Under the pieces are notes generated by a model, which was not told the DNA's origin, did not search any database, and saw only the letters and a list, made by a program, of their open reading frames with translations. Below, in pieces: positions 1 through 12,640 of a stretch of 32,500 nt of DNA (positions within the stretch are counted from its first letter, which is position 1; each line of letters begins with the position of its first letter). Both the position numbers and the translations under genes were made by a program. This DNA comes from Chrysomallon squamiferum (Eukaryota > Mollusca > Gastropoda > Neomphalida > Peltospiridae), in NCBI GenBank assembly GCA_012295275.1, contig CM022673.1:15001-47500 (forward strand), read 5' to 3'.

Positions 1-1058
1 CATTTAAATTAAACAAATATTAAAAGTAAATTAAATAAAAAAATGAAATACATGTTCTTGTACAATAGTACAATTTTTCCCTTTGCTTATTTGTATCATT
101 AACAGCTGATGAACCAGTACTGTAGATGTCCACACAGATTACGCACCGAAACACCACAGTCCATTTCTTTCTGAACAGTTCTACTTTATCTTGGTGTTTA
201 TGTTTGACACCACGACCGAAACTCTCATTTGTCTTTGAAGCTATAGCTAGGATTAAATTCAAGCAAAATAAGTTAAGAATCTCACGGAACTGCGGTGTCA
301 CCTCTAACAAGTGCAATGTAAAGAATGTAAACAAGTGCGCCATACACACAACGCCATCTGTGTCTGACCAGTAAACTAGTCTGGTGGCTGCGGGAATTTC
401 AAGTTCCCTCACGTAATTTTGTCCGGATTAAAGGATGTATCGAAACATCAGTTGCCGGAAATTCTATGGTGTACCTGTACGACAAAGTTCTTTAAATCCT
501 AACCATATGTTTAAATCCTCGTCCAAGTGTTATTAACGATAATGCTTGTAAATAGTAGTAGCAGCTGTTGTTGCTGTTGTTGTCACAGTTTGTTATGTCC
601 TAATTCTTGATTGGGTTCTAGCAGTCGTTGTTCTACTAATAATACAGAATTGGTAGTAATAATGATAACTGTGGTAGCTGTAGCACTAATAGCAGTTCAG
701 AACTTGTGGTCTTAGTAGCAATGGTAGTGGTATTAGTAGTAGTGATACTAACTGCGGTTCCAATAGCAATTGCAGTACTAGTCACAGTAGAACTAGTAAT
801 AGTAATTGTGGTCGCAGTAGCAACAGTAGTGACAGTAGCTGAGCAGATGCAGCAGAAGTTGTAACGTGTATTCTTTCCACAAATACTTAACGTAATTGCT
901 GAACAAAATTCAAAGATACAGTAGATATATGACAAAACAACATAAGGTTAACATGCTGTTATTTATTTAATGTGTAGTTCAAAACATATATATATAATTT
1001 TTTCCCTACATAAAGTTTTAAGTACAAATAAAATAAATTAAATTTAGTATATACTTAC
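1..1058. other. Probable intron 4 of gene C; no exon recognised
   Basis: Intron 4 of gene A is 2.7 kb, so the next gene C exon is expected beyond the left edge; no match to gene A exon 5 is visible here. Bases 636-935 are a degenerate (AGT)n-type stretch that reads as Thr-rich on the minus strand. Bases 20-480 contain a less repetitive 130-codon minus-strand open frame of unknown nature, possibly part of a transposon; I do not recognise it. Confidence 0.4.
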
Positions 1059-3148
<2,090 letters not shown>

Positions 3149-4560
3149 TGTCGTGGTTAGCTTTCGTGTAAGTGAATAAAACCTTTACTGTTCAAACGTC
3201 TATATTACCCGCCAGTCTCTTTCTCGCTGTCTGTATGTCTGTATATCCACCTAGTTTTGTCTCAGTCTGTCTATCTGATTTCTTTTTTCTTTCTGACTAT
3301 TTCGATATTATGTTTTTGTGTATATGAGTTTGTGAAAGTATAAAATTATCTGGCAATGGCGGCTGTTAAAGTAATAGTGTTTTATTATTATTTCATAGAT
3401 GTTACGTACCAAAGATATTATTCAAACGACCGTTCTGCCTTGTAAGACATAACTAGGTTGTTGCCCTAGTCTTTTGATTAGTCTGCAATGGTTAAATACA
3501 AGTATTTATATCAGGTGTCACTGTTTATAAAGGCAGCTCGTGGGAACTGAGCACGAAACATATCAACTTTATGTTCAGAACTTTCTTGTATTAGAGAAAG
3601 AATATTGTTCAAAACTGTGTTATTGGAGTTGTCGATGTTGTTGTCCATGTTTTTATTACTGATATTGTTGTTGAACTAAGTAGCTGATAATGCGTTGGTC
3701 ATACAAGTTCTGTCATTTTGATATTTGTCTCACAAGTAATTAAACTGAAGATAAATGCTTGAGTACGTATGTGAAAATAATGATATAAAAAAAAACCCAC
3801 AATTAAACAATGTAGAATACGTTGTGAATTTTGGTTATTGTTATTTTTATTCTTTGATTGCAAAATTAACTATATAAATGTTACAGTAAAGAAACTAAGA
3901 TGGAAAGACAGACAGGAGCAATACAGAGAAGAGAAAAAAGAAACAGATAATTTTAACTCCTATTGCTGTTGTTTTTGCTGAAGTTATTATGTTTGTTGTT
4001 ATTTATTATTATTTTATTAATTTATTTTTTATTTTAATTTTTTTGTTTTTTGTTTCTTTGTTGTTGGTTTTTGTTTTGATATTTTTATGTTGTTTTTGTG
4101 TTTTTGTTTTGTTCGTGTGGTTATTTTTTTTTTTTTTGTTCGTTTTTATTATTAGTTCTTTTCTTGTTGTTGTTGTTGTTGTTTGTTCTGGTTTGTTTCT
4201 GTTGTTTGTTGTTGTTTGTAGGTGGGTTTTTTTTCTTACTGCTTTTTCTCTTTTTGTGGGCAGGGAGACTTAATTTTGTTTTGTATATTAATTTATTTAT
4301 TTAGCTTTGAAGTGAAAAAGATCAGTACATCCTGACGCCGACAACTCGAACTAGAACAGATCCAAACAACACAAATCACACTGGGATTTTTTCTAACTGT
4401 TCTCTTACTTATTTTAACAACTACTCACAAAACAGGGTTACTTCCCTCTTTAATCCACACCTTTATCGGTGAAACTTTGTTACAACAACCGTTTCTCAAT
4501 TTCACTATAACTGGTTTCCCTATAATTGATATATGGACCAGTACAATGATTCGTTATTTA
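3149..4560 (-). promoter_or_regulatory. 5' flank of gene C, duplicated upstream of gene A
   Basis: Blocks of this flank recur in the same order at about 18630-20230: the leader next to the ATG, bases 3300-3560 with 19080-19320, 3830-3960 with 19640-19800, and 4280-4540 with 20000-20220. The spacer at 3970-4270 is a T/G-rich low-complexity run that gene A lacks. The duplicated flank probably carries the shared promoter. Confidence 0.6.
3503..3510 (-). promoter_or_regulatory. TATA box candidate, gene C
   Basis: Reads TATAAATA on the minus strand about 355 bases upstream of the ATG. The same octamer in the same context lies at 19269-19276 for gene A. A start about 30 bases downstream would fall at a small palindrome (ACTAGG...CCTAGT, 3452-3470). 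A 5' leader of around 320 bases, perhaps spliced, is implied. Confidence 0.35.
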
Positions 4561-4625
4561 TTATTAGTTTTATTTATCAGTCTATCTTTATCTATCTTTT
4601 TTTCTATCTATTTATTTATCTGCCT

Positions 4626-4684
4626 GTGTGTGTGTGTGTGTGTGTGTGAAAGTGTGTGTGTATGTGTGTGTGTGTGTGTGTGTG
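4626..4684. repeat. (GT)n microsatellite
   Basis: Interrupted TG repeat upstream of gene C. Confidence 0.9.
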
Positions 4685-4844
4685 TTTGTCTTAAGTTTCG
4701 GTTAAATTCTGAATGCTGTTCGAAATATATAATGAAAACATGAAAGTTATCTATTCCATAGCTTCACAGTATTTATTATCAAAATATTAAAAAATTTATA
4801 TATATGCATGAGCAAAGCTGTTTCACAAACAAGTTATACAAAGA

Positions 4845-4921
4845 AATAAAGAAGAAAAAGAAAAAGCAATAAAGAAGAAAAAGAAAAAGCAATAAAGAAG
4901 AAAAAGAAAAAGCAATAAAGA
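4845..4921. repeat. 23-bp A-rich minisatellite, three copies
   Basis: The unit GAAGAAAAAGAAAAAGCAAT plus AAA is repeated three times almost perfectly. It lies between the gene C flank and the 3' end of gene A. Confidence 0.8.
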
Positions 4922-5048
4922 AAATGAAATTTAAACTATAAAATGAAAGCATTGTAGTGTTTGGTATTGATCGTAAATCCATAACAACTGCAAATGTCCC
5001 TGTGTAAAACACACCAAAAGTTATTTACATCGATCACAATGGCGAGAA

Positions 5049-5410
5049 TTACGTTAATATCCTGGCTTCAGTCTGAACAAAGCGTGTTGAGTTCGGCCTG
5101 CAGACTGACAGTGAGTCGTCTTCTGCGCTTAGCTGGCGGGTTCCACGGCGATCACTGAGAAAGGCCGTCGTAACAGTCGTTTCATCTTTCCCGCTGACTC
5201 TCCTTATAGTGGGTTCGGCGTGGCCAACGCGTTTCAGGAAGCCATCTTTCCACACTACGCAAATGTTGTTGTTTCTAGATCCTACAACCAGGGTGATGTC
5301 ATGGATGTTCCAGATGTAAAACTCATAGGTCGGTGGTATCCGGCGCACATGAATAGAGGGTCGATGCAACGATATCCACCAGACACACAATACGTAAAGT
5401 CGAAGTAATC
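5049..5410 (-). other. GC-richer island with 113-codon open frame, origin unknown
   Basis: This stretch has clearly higher GC and more CpG than its AT-rich surroundings. A minus-strand frame of 113 codons crosses most of it, with segments such as NIHDITLVVGSRNNNICVVW and TAFLSDRRGTRQLSAEDDS. It fits none of the protease exons and lies between genes A and C. An insertion of a mobile element or a retrocopy is the likeliest explanation; I do not recognise the family. Confidence 0.35.
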
Positions 5411-5540
5411 AGTAAGTGATACCAGTCCTTCCGGAGTGTTGTCACAAAGCACAAAGAATCAATAAAAAAATCTGTATAAATAAATGTATTAATACTACCA
5501 GTTTTTAGAACAAAATCATTCGACATTGACCAAAGTACAG

Positions 5541-5546
5541 TTTATT
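5541..5546 (-). terminator. Polyadenylation signal AATAAA, gene A
   Basis: Canonical AATAAA on the minus strand, about 45 bases after the gene A stop codon, at the edge of the 56-bp tandem repeat. Confidence 0.5.
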
Positions 5547-5680
5547 TGATACTTGCTTGCAAAGCTGAAATACTGAAGCTGGAAACGTTGTCAATTCTGT
5601 AAAGCAAATTGCTTGTAAAGTAAAAATATTGAAGCTAAAAACGTTGTCCGTCCTACAGAATAACTTGCTTGTAAAGTAGA
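5547..5680 (-). repeat. 56-bp tandem repeat, ~2.4 copies, spanning the gene A stop codon
   Basis: The marker CTTTRCAAGCAA (minus strand) recurs at 5676, 5620 and 5564, exactly 56 bases apart. CAACGTTT..AGCTTCA is also shared. Because 56 is not a multiple of 3, successive units are read in different frames. The second unit supplies the last residues and the stop. Confidence 0.75.
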
Positions 5681-5793
5681 AGCCCCATTTTTCTTGCAGG
5701 ACATGCAGCAGAAAGATTTCTCCACTAAACAGCCGATCCATCGCGAAATAGCCCGATCACAAATCCATGGATTTCTATCGCCATGCTTACAAC
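5591..5793 (-). pseudogene. Gene A exon 17, PLAC-like module 4 and hydrophobic C-terminus
   Basis: GCKHGDRNPWICDRAISRWI then GCLVEKSFCCMSC, followed by a tail ending TTFLASIFLLYKQFALQN and TGA at 5591-5593. The hydrophobic end could be a GPI-attachment signal. A 56-bp tandem repeat spans the tail, the stop and the 3' UTR. Confidence 0.75.
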
Positions 5794-6098
5794 CTGTACA
5801 AAAATACATCAATATTGAATTGTTTACCCTTGTATGTGTGCGCGCGATTGTTGTGGAAGACATAAACAATAACCAAATTAAAATTAATGTTGAAAACAAA
5901 TTAGTCCTTTGTATAAATATTCTGTAGGAATGTTTAAAGAATACGATTGAAGATATTAATTTAAATACTACTTCACAATTTAATGAAGAACTCGGTGGTC
6001 GTTTATATTTAGTTAATAATGATTCTAATCATACATGCAGCTATTATTAGTTATTCCTGTTTACTTTAAATAATGCATGCTCTAAAATTTTATTTTAC

Positions 6099-6416
6099 CT
6101 TCAACTGAAGTTGCGACACTTGCACATTTGGCACAGCATTCTTTCTCCACTCTGCTTTCAAAGCACACAAAACTGCCTTTCATGTCGACATACTGAGAAC
6201 AGTTCAGTCCTTCAAAGTAGCCAACATCAAAACAAGGTTTATTAGTTGTTGTACTTGTGGTAAGTTCGGTTTTTGTATTCGTTGCAGTAGTTGGTTTTGT
6301 TTCTGGTGCACATGTTTTACAACAATGTATATCGTAAACAATGATCGTGTTTTGAACAGTGTAATTCTTTCCACACATTTGTTTAGAACAAGCCATTTTG
6401 TCGCCGTACAAACAAT
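6099..6416 (-). pseudogene. Gene A exon 16, PLAC-like modules 2 and 3 joined by Thr-rich linker
   Basis: 106 codons, phase 1-1. First module CLYGDKMACSKQMCGKNYTV to CCKTC, then a ~30-residue Thr-rich linker (KPTTATNTKTELTTSTTT), then CFDVGYFEGLNC to CCAKC. The linker-plus-second-module part corresponds to the repeat exon of gene D, which also ends xPC(F/V)DVxxFxGxxC. Confidence 0.75.
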
Positions 6417-7223
6417 CTACAAAAAAAAAAAAAGAGTAATAGTATAAAAATATAGCAAACGTTTAATACTGTGTTCTTGTTATTGTTGTTTTGTGGGGTT
6501 TTTCTTTCTTTCTTTCTTTCTTTCCTGTTGTGTTCTTTATTTTAATTTTTTATTTTTTATTTATTTTTTTATTTTATTTATTTTTTTTTTTTGTTTTTAT
6601 ATTTTATTTTTTATATTATTTCATTTTTTTCCGTCCAGTCAGTAACTACAAATGTGTCTTCGGGTATAGGATGGACCCAGTCGCTCGAAAGTGTCTTGTG
6701 GCGTAATATATATATATAGATATAGATATATATGAGAAGGAGGCGTTAAATATCTAGGAATAGCATTATTTGATTAGTATACTGTGTTATGGGCGGAGAC
6801 ATGTCGCCTAGATTAGTTAGTGTGGATAATGTAAATTATTGTACTTTTTTATTCGTAAGACACAAGTACATTTAAAAAAAAAAAAAAAGTCAGGTAGCAA
6901 TATTCTACCTTCAGACAGATTAAACATTTTAAAACTCTGTAGCTGATTAAACAAAACACTTTTTTATTTCATAATGTGGTATTTAGTATATTTTAACTTA
7001 AAACGACAATTGTGATATCGACTATATGTCAAATTTTAAAAAAGAAGAAAAAAAACCCATTGAATGCATATTCTAATTGTTTTCTGGTCGGGATATTTTG
7101 TTTTCTTTCTTGTTTTTAATTTTATTTATTTAATTATTCATTCATTCATAATCTGTACCTAAATAGTTACCATATTACTGAATGTTAAAACAGTATGGCT
7201 TTTGTAAAATACATTCTTAATAC

Positions 7224-7376
7224 CTGGTATTCCGGTCTTGTGAAGACCACACGAGTGACAACAACGCTTTCTGAAGACATCTTCATAGCATCGCCGTGAT
7301 CCAGCATCAGAAATATATTTTTCACACGTTTTTCCGCCATAGATATTACCTGGCTCATCTCCGAAAGGACATGTTT
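7224..7376 (-). pseudogene. Gene A exon 15, PLAC-like module 1
   Basis: One module per exon, phase 1-1: ETCPFGDEPGNIYGGKTCEK to RKRCCHSCG. Six Cys ending CCxxC, which fits the PLAC pattern of ADAMTS C-termini better than ShKT (CxxxCxxC). Confidence 0.75.
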
Positions 7377-7585
7377 CTGAAAACAAATTGTTTTTATTCC
7401 TATAGATTAAAATAATTGGAAAAGATTATAGTCAACATGTTTAGGAAGATTAAAAGGATATTTGCAAAGGTTTTGTAGGTCTTTAGATAGTAATTAAGTC
7501 TTTCTTTTTTTTTTTGTTGATAACTTCGATTCATTGTTTATGTTATTATTGTTCTAGTGTTTTTGGATGTTAAACATTTGCTTAC

Positions 7586-7637
7586 CATCAACACTAGGAG
7601 CATCCGGGGATGATACACACAGGCCATTTATACACCA
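7586..7637 (-). pseudogene. Gene A exon 14, end of Cys-rich domain
   Basis: WCINGLCVSSPDAPSVD plus one base. With exon 13 it forms the GTTCG...WCINGxCV signature of ADAMTS Cys-rich domains. Matched by 30991-31042. Confidence 0.8.
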
Positions 7638-7997
7638 CTGAAAAAATATAATATTACATTTTAGTAGAAGAGAAATAGCGAGCAAGGCTGAAAGAGAAAA
7701 CAGAGAGGGATGGAGTAGAGTGTCGGAGACAAACAGAGAGACAGACAGAAAGTCCGAGAAGGAGACAAAGTCAGAGAAATAACTATTTGTTATTTTAGTT
7801 TTTAGTTTTTTTATTATTTTGTTTTGTTTTTTTGTTTTTTTGTTCTGTTGTTTTTTTATTTTTATTTTTTGTTGCTTTTTGTTGTTGTTCTTCTTTTGTT
7901 TGTTTGTTTTGTTGTTCTTGTTGCTCTTATTATTAGGGTTTTTTCAGTAATTCAGTTTAAAATATTTTTAATCCATTTTTTTTTTTTTTTTTTTCAC

Positions 7998-8123
7998 CTT
8001 TTTATTTCCACAAGTTGTTCCTCTAGCGGCTTAATATTTATGACACAAACCATCATCTGGATTCAAACAATACGTAATGAAACACACTCTGCTGTAATCT
8101 GGATCTGGATTAAATGTAAGACC
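7998..8123 (-). pseudogene. Gene A exon 13, Cys-rich region with in-frame TAA
   Basis: 42 codons, phase 0-0. Reads through VCFITYCLNPDDGLCHKY, then TAA (8031-8033), then AARGTTCGNKK. Gene B has Thr (ACA) at the stop position and the same spacing of Cys and GTTCG. This is a substitution, not a homopolymer slip. Confidence 0.8.
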
Positions 8124-8306
8124 CTGAAATGATACAGAGAACACTTTTCAAGTTACAAATGTGATTGTTATTTGTATTATTTGAAGAAAAAAAAAAAGTC
8201 GCCTAAGGAAAAAAAAACCTATATAATTATAAGAGGGCAGTTCAGAAGGGGAGAGAAAAGATAGAGAGATGAACTACAGCAAAAAAAAAAATATATATAT
8301 ATATAT

Positions 8307-8467
<161 letters not shown>

Positions 8468-8638
8468 TGAATTAATAATTATTATCAAAATCAGAAACAT
8501 AAAAAATCAGATGAAAATGAGTAAAAAGAGGACAAAAGTGTAATATGTGTTGTTTATTTTGTAAATCGTGCTAAAATAAAAAATAAAAATAAAAATAATG
8601 TAAAAATAAGAGGAACTGATGAAATGTATTGACCGTAC

Positions 8639-8771
8639 TCGACAAACGTTTGAATTTGGTCCATATAACCTCTGACACTGAACATCAGGGCTGTACTTCT
8701 GTCCTGGAAAATCATCGACTGATGGGACTTCGTTTTTTGTTACTTTCTCAGTCAGACATTTTCTTCCATAC
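8639..8771 (-). pseudogene. Gene A exon 12, post-catalytic Cys-containing region
   Basis: GRKCLTEKVTKNEVPSVDDF followed by PGQKYSPDVQCQRLYGPNSN and VCR. It matches gene B exon 31710-31842 (SPDxQCQxLxGPxS). This is the ADAMTS-type disintegrin-like segment. Donor GTACGG. Confidence 0.8.
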
Positions 8772-8867
8772 CTGGATTGTAATAATTATATTAGAAATAT
8801 AACGGGTTGTTGTTCTTTTAATAACATCTTAATACGATTTAAGTAAATGAAGGAAAATATTTCGTTT

Positions 8868-9062
8868 GTGTGTGTTTGTGTGTGTATGTGTGTATGTGTG
8901 TGTGTGTATGTGTGTATGTGTATGTGTGTATGTGTATGTGTGTATGTGTATGTGTGTATGTGTATGTGTGTATGTGTATGTGTGTAAGAATAAATATATG
9001 TATGTAAATATATGTGAATACATAAATGTATGTATATAAATGTGTGTGTGTGTGTGTGTGTA
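8868..9062. repeat. TGTG/TGTATG repeat
   Basis: Mixed TG and TATG units in gene A intron 11. Confidence 0.9.
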
Positions 9063-9635
9063 TACATTTATGCGTATAATATATGTGTCTGTATGTTTTT
9101 GAATATTTTTTTTTTTTTCTTAATAATAATTTGCATTTCTTCACATTAAAGTATGACAAAAAAGTTAGAGTTCTAGGAGGCTACTATGTTCTTATGTTAC
9201 ATTCTGTCATTTTATTTTGATATCTTTTACGATTCAGATGGGAAAACAGATATCCGTAACAGACTGAGGACATGATACATTTTCTTCTATTCGCTATCTA
9301 GATGCAAGCAGAAATTGCGAAAGGGAGAAAACCAATGTTAACTGCTCCCATAAGCCTAATGTTTTATTAGTAGAAAATATTTGTGTAAATAAAATAATTA
9401 ACATGAATAAGATAATAAATTTAGGAAATATACAAAAAATATATTTAGAAGACGAGTAAAATGAAAACAAAATCTTCGAAATGTGCAAACACATATTTAG
9501 AACAGAAATAAAATGAAAAATTCAAATTATACGAAAATACATTTAGAACATTACTAAAATAATATCTCGAAATAAATGAACATATATTCACAATATTTGT
9601 TTTCTCCGCAAAGGACGAATATAAAATGTACATAC

Positions 9636-9805
9636 ACTGTATTCATAAGAGACGTCATGTAGTTGTTAAAGTAAGTAACAGAACATTTAGAAAAAGTCCA
9701 GTGATTTGTGTTGTTTGGATCTTTTCTATAGCGAATATAGCCGCCATGATGTACTGATCGTTTGCATTGCAGCTGTTGCCATCACCGTCGTGTCTAGCTC
9801 CCAAA
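9636..9805 (-). pseudogene. Gene A exon 11, third zinc ligand and Met-turn, frameshifted
   Basis: Begins LGARHDGDG (third His ligand and Asp) and runs through NANDQYIMAA. Between the Met-turn and the GATCC block (9717-9747) the sequence is 31 bases where gene B has 32. After this point the frame matching gene B (WTFSKCSVTYFNNYM) is off by one, and the original frame stops at TGA 9655-9657. The length of 170 breaks the phase-2 exit used by gene B. Confidence 0.8.
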
Positions 9806-10044
9806 CTAAATAAATAAATTTTGTAAAAATACAAATCAGTTTAATAGGAATGTAAAATAAAATATAATAATTCCCAGATCTTAATACAATTAATTATTAA
9901 TATTAATAAATGAATTATGTTGCCGAGATATTACGATGTACATATGCGTGTGTTTACTTTTTCTGCTGTGAGCTCTTCTGTGTGTGTTTATCTGTATTGT
10001 ATGTCCTTGTATGTTTTCGTTTGTGTATTTATGCTTATGTATGT

Positions 10045-10057
10045 AAGAGAGAGAGAG

Positions 10058-10120
<63 letters not shown>

Positions 10121-10138
10121 CAGAGAGACAGAGAGACA
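10045..10138. repeat. (GA)n microsatellite
   Basis: Run with minor interruptions in gene A intron 10. Confidence 0.9.
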
Positions 10139-10680
10139 GTGAGAGACTGAAGAAAAGAAACAATCACATAATGTTGTAAAATATATAAAATACAAGTAAT
10201 TATTTGCATCGGATAATAAACTAGATGGCCGTAACTAGACTGTTTTTGAAATGAGGCAAAAACACGTAATTGCCAATAAAATGTTGGCGAGTTATCTGGG
10301 GGCCTCCTAACACACCCAGAAGCAACGACTTGAAAGACTCAAAATACACAAATAATAGACAGATTAACAGAGGACAAAGGTATTACATAACTGTACAAAA
10401 GATGCATCTATACCCGAGCTGATATTAATTTTTGTTTTACGTAAAATAAATCAAATAAAAAAAAAAAAAATAATAATAATAATATTTTGGTAAATAACGT
10501 ATACCTATGGCCAAGTTAATATGAAATAAAAAAACCAAACATATATATTATCTATATTATTCAGTTAAACCTATTAACTATGGCTAAGTTAATATTAACA
10601 GATATTACAGAAATAAACAAACAGAACTGTATCAAAGTTAATTTTAGTAAAACAGATGTTTACACATTTAAACAGCCTAC

Positions 10681-10792
10681 CTGTGCCCAAGTTCATGAGT
10701 TGCTGTGTGTATTGACTGAAAACCACCAAAATCTTCAATTACAGACGTACTCAGACCTTCTGATCGACACATCCGCTTCAAATGAGTTAATC
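10681..10792 (-). pseudogene. Gene A exon 10, zinc-binding helix
   Basis: LTHLKRMCRSEGLSTSVIED followed by FGGFQSIHTATHELGH. HELGH supplies two zinc-ligand His residues and the catalytic Glu. The donor GTAGGC follows AG (phase 2). The longer plus-strand open frame over this exon is only its antisense shadow. Confidence 0.85.
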
Positions 10793-11291
10793 CTAAAGTG
10801 AAACATAAATAAAATTATAGTTATGATTTTTAGTTTAAAACTGTCTGTTGTTATCTTTTTGCTTTTTTTTTTTCTGTTCTTTTTCTGTCTTTTTTTTTCT
10901 AGATTTTTTAATGTTTTTTATTTTTATTTTTTTTTTTTTTTCCCTTTTTTAATTTTTTTTTTTTTTTTTTTTTGGTGGATTTAGTGTGGGTTTTTTGTAG
11001 GGTTTTTGTTGTGTTTTCTTTGATCGGTTGGTTTGCTTTTACGGTTGTTTTTCCGAGGCCGTGTTTTGTTTTTAAACAAAATCTGATGTAATTTTGAAAT
11101 AAACATAAATCACTTACTGAGAGAGAAAAAGAGAGACAAACTGACAGATAGACACACAAAAAGACAGAGAGTTTTCCACAGAAAACAAGAAAGGAGGCAA
11201 AAATAAAGCAGTTTATAACAATCAAGAAGAATGAACTATGAAGTTATTATGTACGAAAAATGTATTCATTTACATATATACACACACTTAC

Positions 11292-11341
11292 CATGATACA
11301 AATTGTTCTTAACATTCTGTTTAATCCTGAAAAAATCATAC
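11292..11341 (-). pseudogene. Gene A exon 9, catalytic domain (50-base micro-exon)
   Basis: Encodes YDFFRIKQNVKNNLYH between split glycines. Phases 2 and 1 fit exons 8 and 10 exactly, and acceptor (TTTCAG) and donor (GTAAG) are both canonical. Confidence 0.75.
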
Positions 11342-11711
11342 CTGAAATGAAAAAAACAAAAATGAAAAAATAAGAAAGTCCCAGGAAGAATTTTCAGACT
11401 GAAGCAAAACATTGGCTGGAAAAAGAAATAACAAAATGTGGACACTGAACGGGATTGATCTTGTGATCATCCACGTCTCTGAACTGCGCGTTAAACAAAC
11501 AACATCAGCCTGTCTATTGGTCTTTAACGTGTAGAACTTTTTGAAAGTCGATTTCGAGATATTAGTGTAGACTTCGATGTATTTCCATAGGCACTGGATG
11601 CCCAAAGTGAAACTGTGAATGATTTGATATAAATAAATTAATAAATAAATAAACAAATAAATAAGGGTGTGGTAAAATAAAATAAAATTACTGATGATTA
11701 CTGGAACTCAC

Positions 11712-11860
11712 CCGCTAAATAACATCACGTGATCATTCTCAGGTAGTGACGTCGAGGCAACCCATGATTTTAAATTACTCAAAGCCACCGAAGAGTCGAT
11801 TTCTCCACCCTTTGGCGTCATGGTAACGTTATTTTCAGTCCACGGAGATTTATCTCGCGT
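11712..11860 (-). pseudogene. Gene A exon 8, catalytic domain
   Basis: 149 bases, including SSVALSNLKSWVASTSLPEN then DHVMLFSG, the typical M12B strand before the YD loop. Phase 0 to 2. Donor GTGAGT. Confidence 0.8.
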
Positions 11861-12184
11861 CTGGGAAAATCATTTTAAATAATTTACAAATTATTCAAGT
11901 TCAAAAACCGAGAATAATAATTAATTAGTTTACAAAATGAAGAAGAAGATATAAAAAAAAAAATAAGGTTAGGGCAGATACGTCGTGACAAAGAAAAGGA
12001 GAGAGACAGAAAGAGCTATGATCAAGAAATATCAAAAAATATATATAACACATTTATATGATAATCAATATAAAAAAAAAAATCTGCGGTTTAAGAAAAA
12101 TTAAAAACAAATTTTCGAATCTATATATAAGCTGAAATAAATACGATTTACAATATTTGTCATATATTTTATTTATGTCCACAA

Positions 12185-12186
<2 letters not shown>

Positions 12187-12230
<44 letters not shown>

Positions 12231-12252
12231 GTAATAATAATAATAATAATAC
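12187..12252. repeat. (AAT)n microsatellite
   Basis: About 22 units, starting a few bases past the exon 7 donor of gene A. Confidence 0.95.
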
Positions 12253-12258
12253 ACTTAC

Positions 12259-12336
12259 GTCACCTACAACGTAACCTGTCAGTCTAATAACCAAATGAAA
12301 ACCGAGTCCAGTTATTCTCTTGTAGCGAAGATTTAC
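12259..12336 (-). pseudogene. Gene A exon 7, catalytic domain
   Basis: 26 codons, phase 0-0: VNLRYKRITGLGFHLVIRLT then GYVVGD. Acceptor TTTGCAG, donor GTAAGT. An (AAT)n microsatellite starts a few bases downstream. Confidence 0.75.
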
Positions 12337-12543
12337 CTGCAAATAAAACAATAACTGTTTAATTAAATATATAGAAACAAATAAATAAATAAACAGACAG
12401 AAGGCATATAGACAAACGGATAGATAAAAAGACAGACAGAAAGACAAATAAGACAGAACAGTTTTAGTATAGTTGTAATTCATTCCTTACGAGTGCAGAT
12501 AATTAAAATAAAGAAAGGAAAGGGATTTTTTAGTTATGATTAC

Positions 12544-12640
12544 CCCGTTCATAACGTAGGCGAAATATTCTCTGATGTTCTGCAAAGTTTTACTTTTCCT
12601 GTCTTCAGAACTTAACGTCGAATCTGTGCGGTTGTATTCT
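12544..12640 (-). pseudogene. Gene A exon 6, catalytic domain
   Basis: 97 bases, REYNRTDSTLSSEDRKSKT then LQNIREYFAYVMNG. It contains an N-glycosylation sequon (NRT). The final helix (YFAYVMNGVNLRY across the junction) matches the reprolysin pattern. Confidence 0.75.

Noticed and set aside
20-412. 130-codon minus-strand frame at the left edge
   Set aside because: No recognisable domain and no homologue among the cluster exons. Kept only as a possible mobile-element remnant in the gene C intron.
636-935. Thr-rich minus-strand frame of 99 codons
   Set aside because: Degenerate AGT-type trinucleotide repeat; no Cys module or matching splice phase to gene C.
7224-7376. Calling the six-Cys modules ShKT domains
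   Set aside because: They end CCxxC instead of CxxxCxxC and follow an ADAMTS-type Cys-rich domain, so PLAC fits better; a profile search would decide.
10580-10801. 73-codon plus-strand open frame starting MAKLILTDITE
   Set aside because: Exact antisense of gene A exon 10, which has correct splice sites, phase and HELGH.
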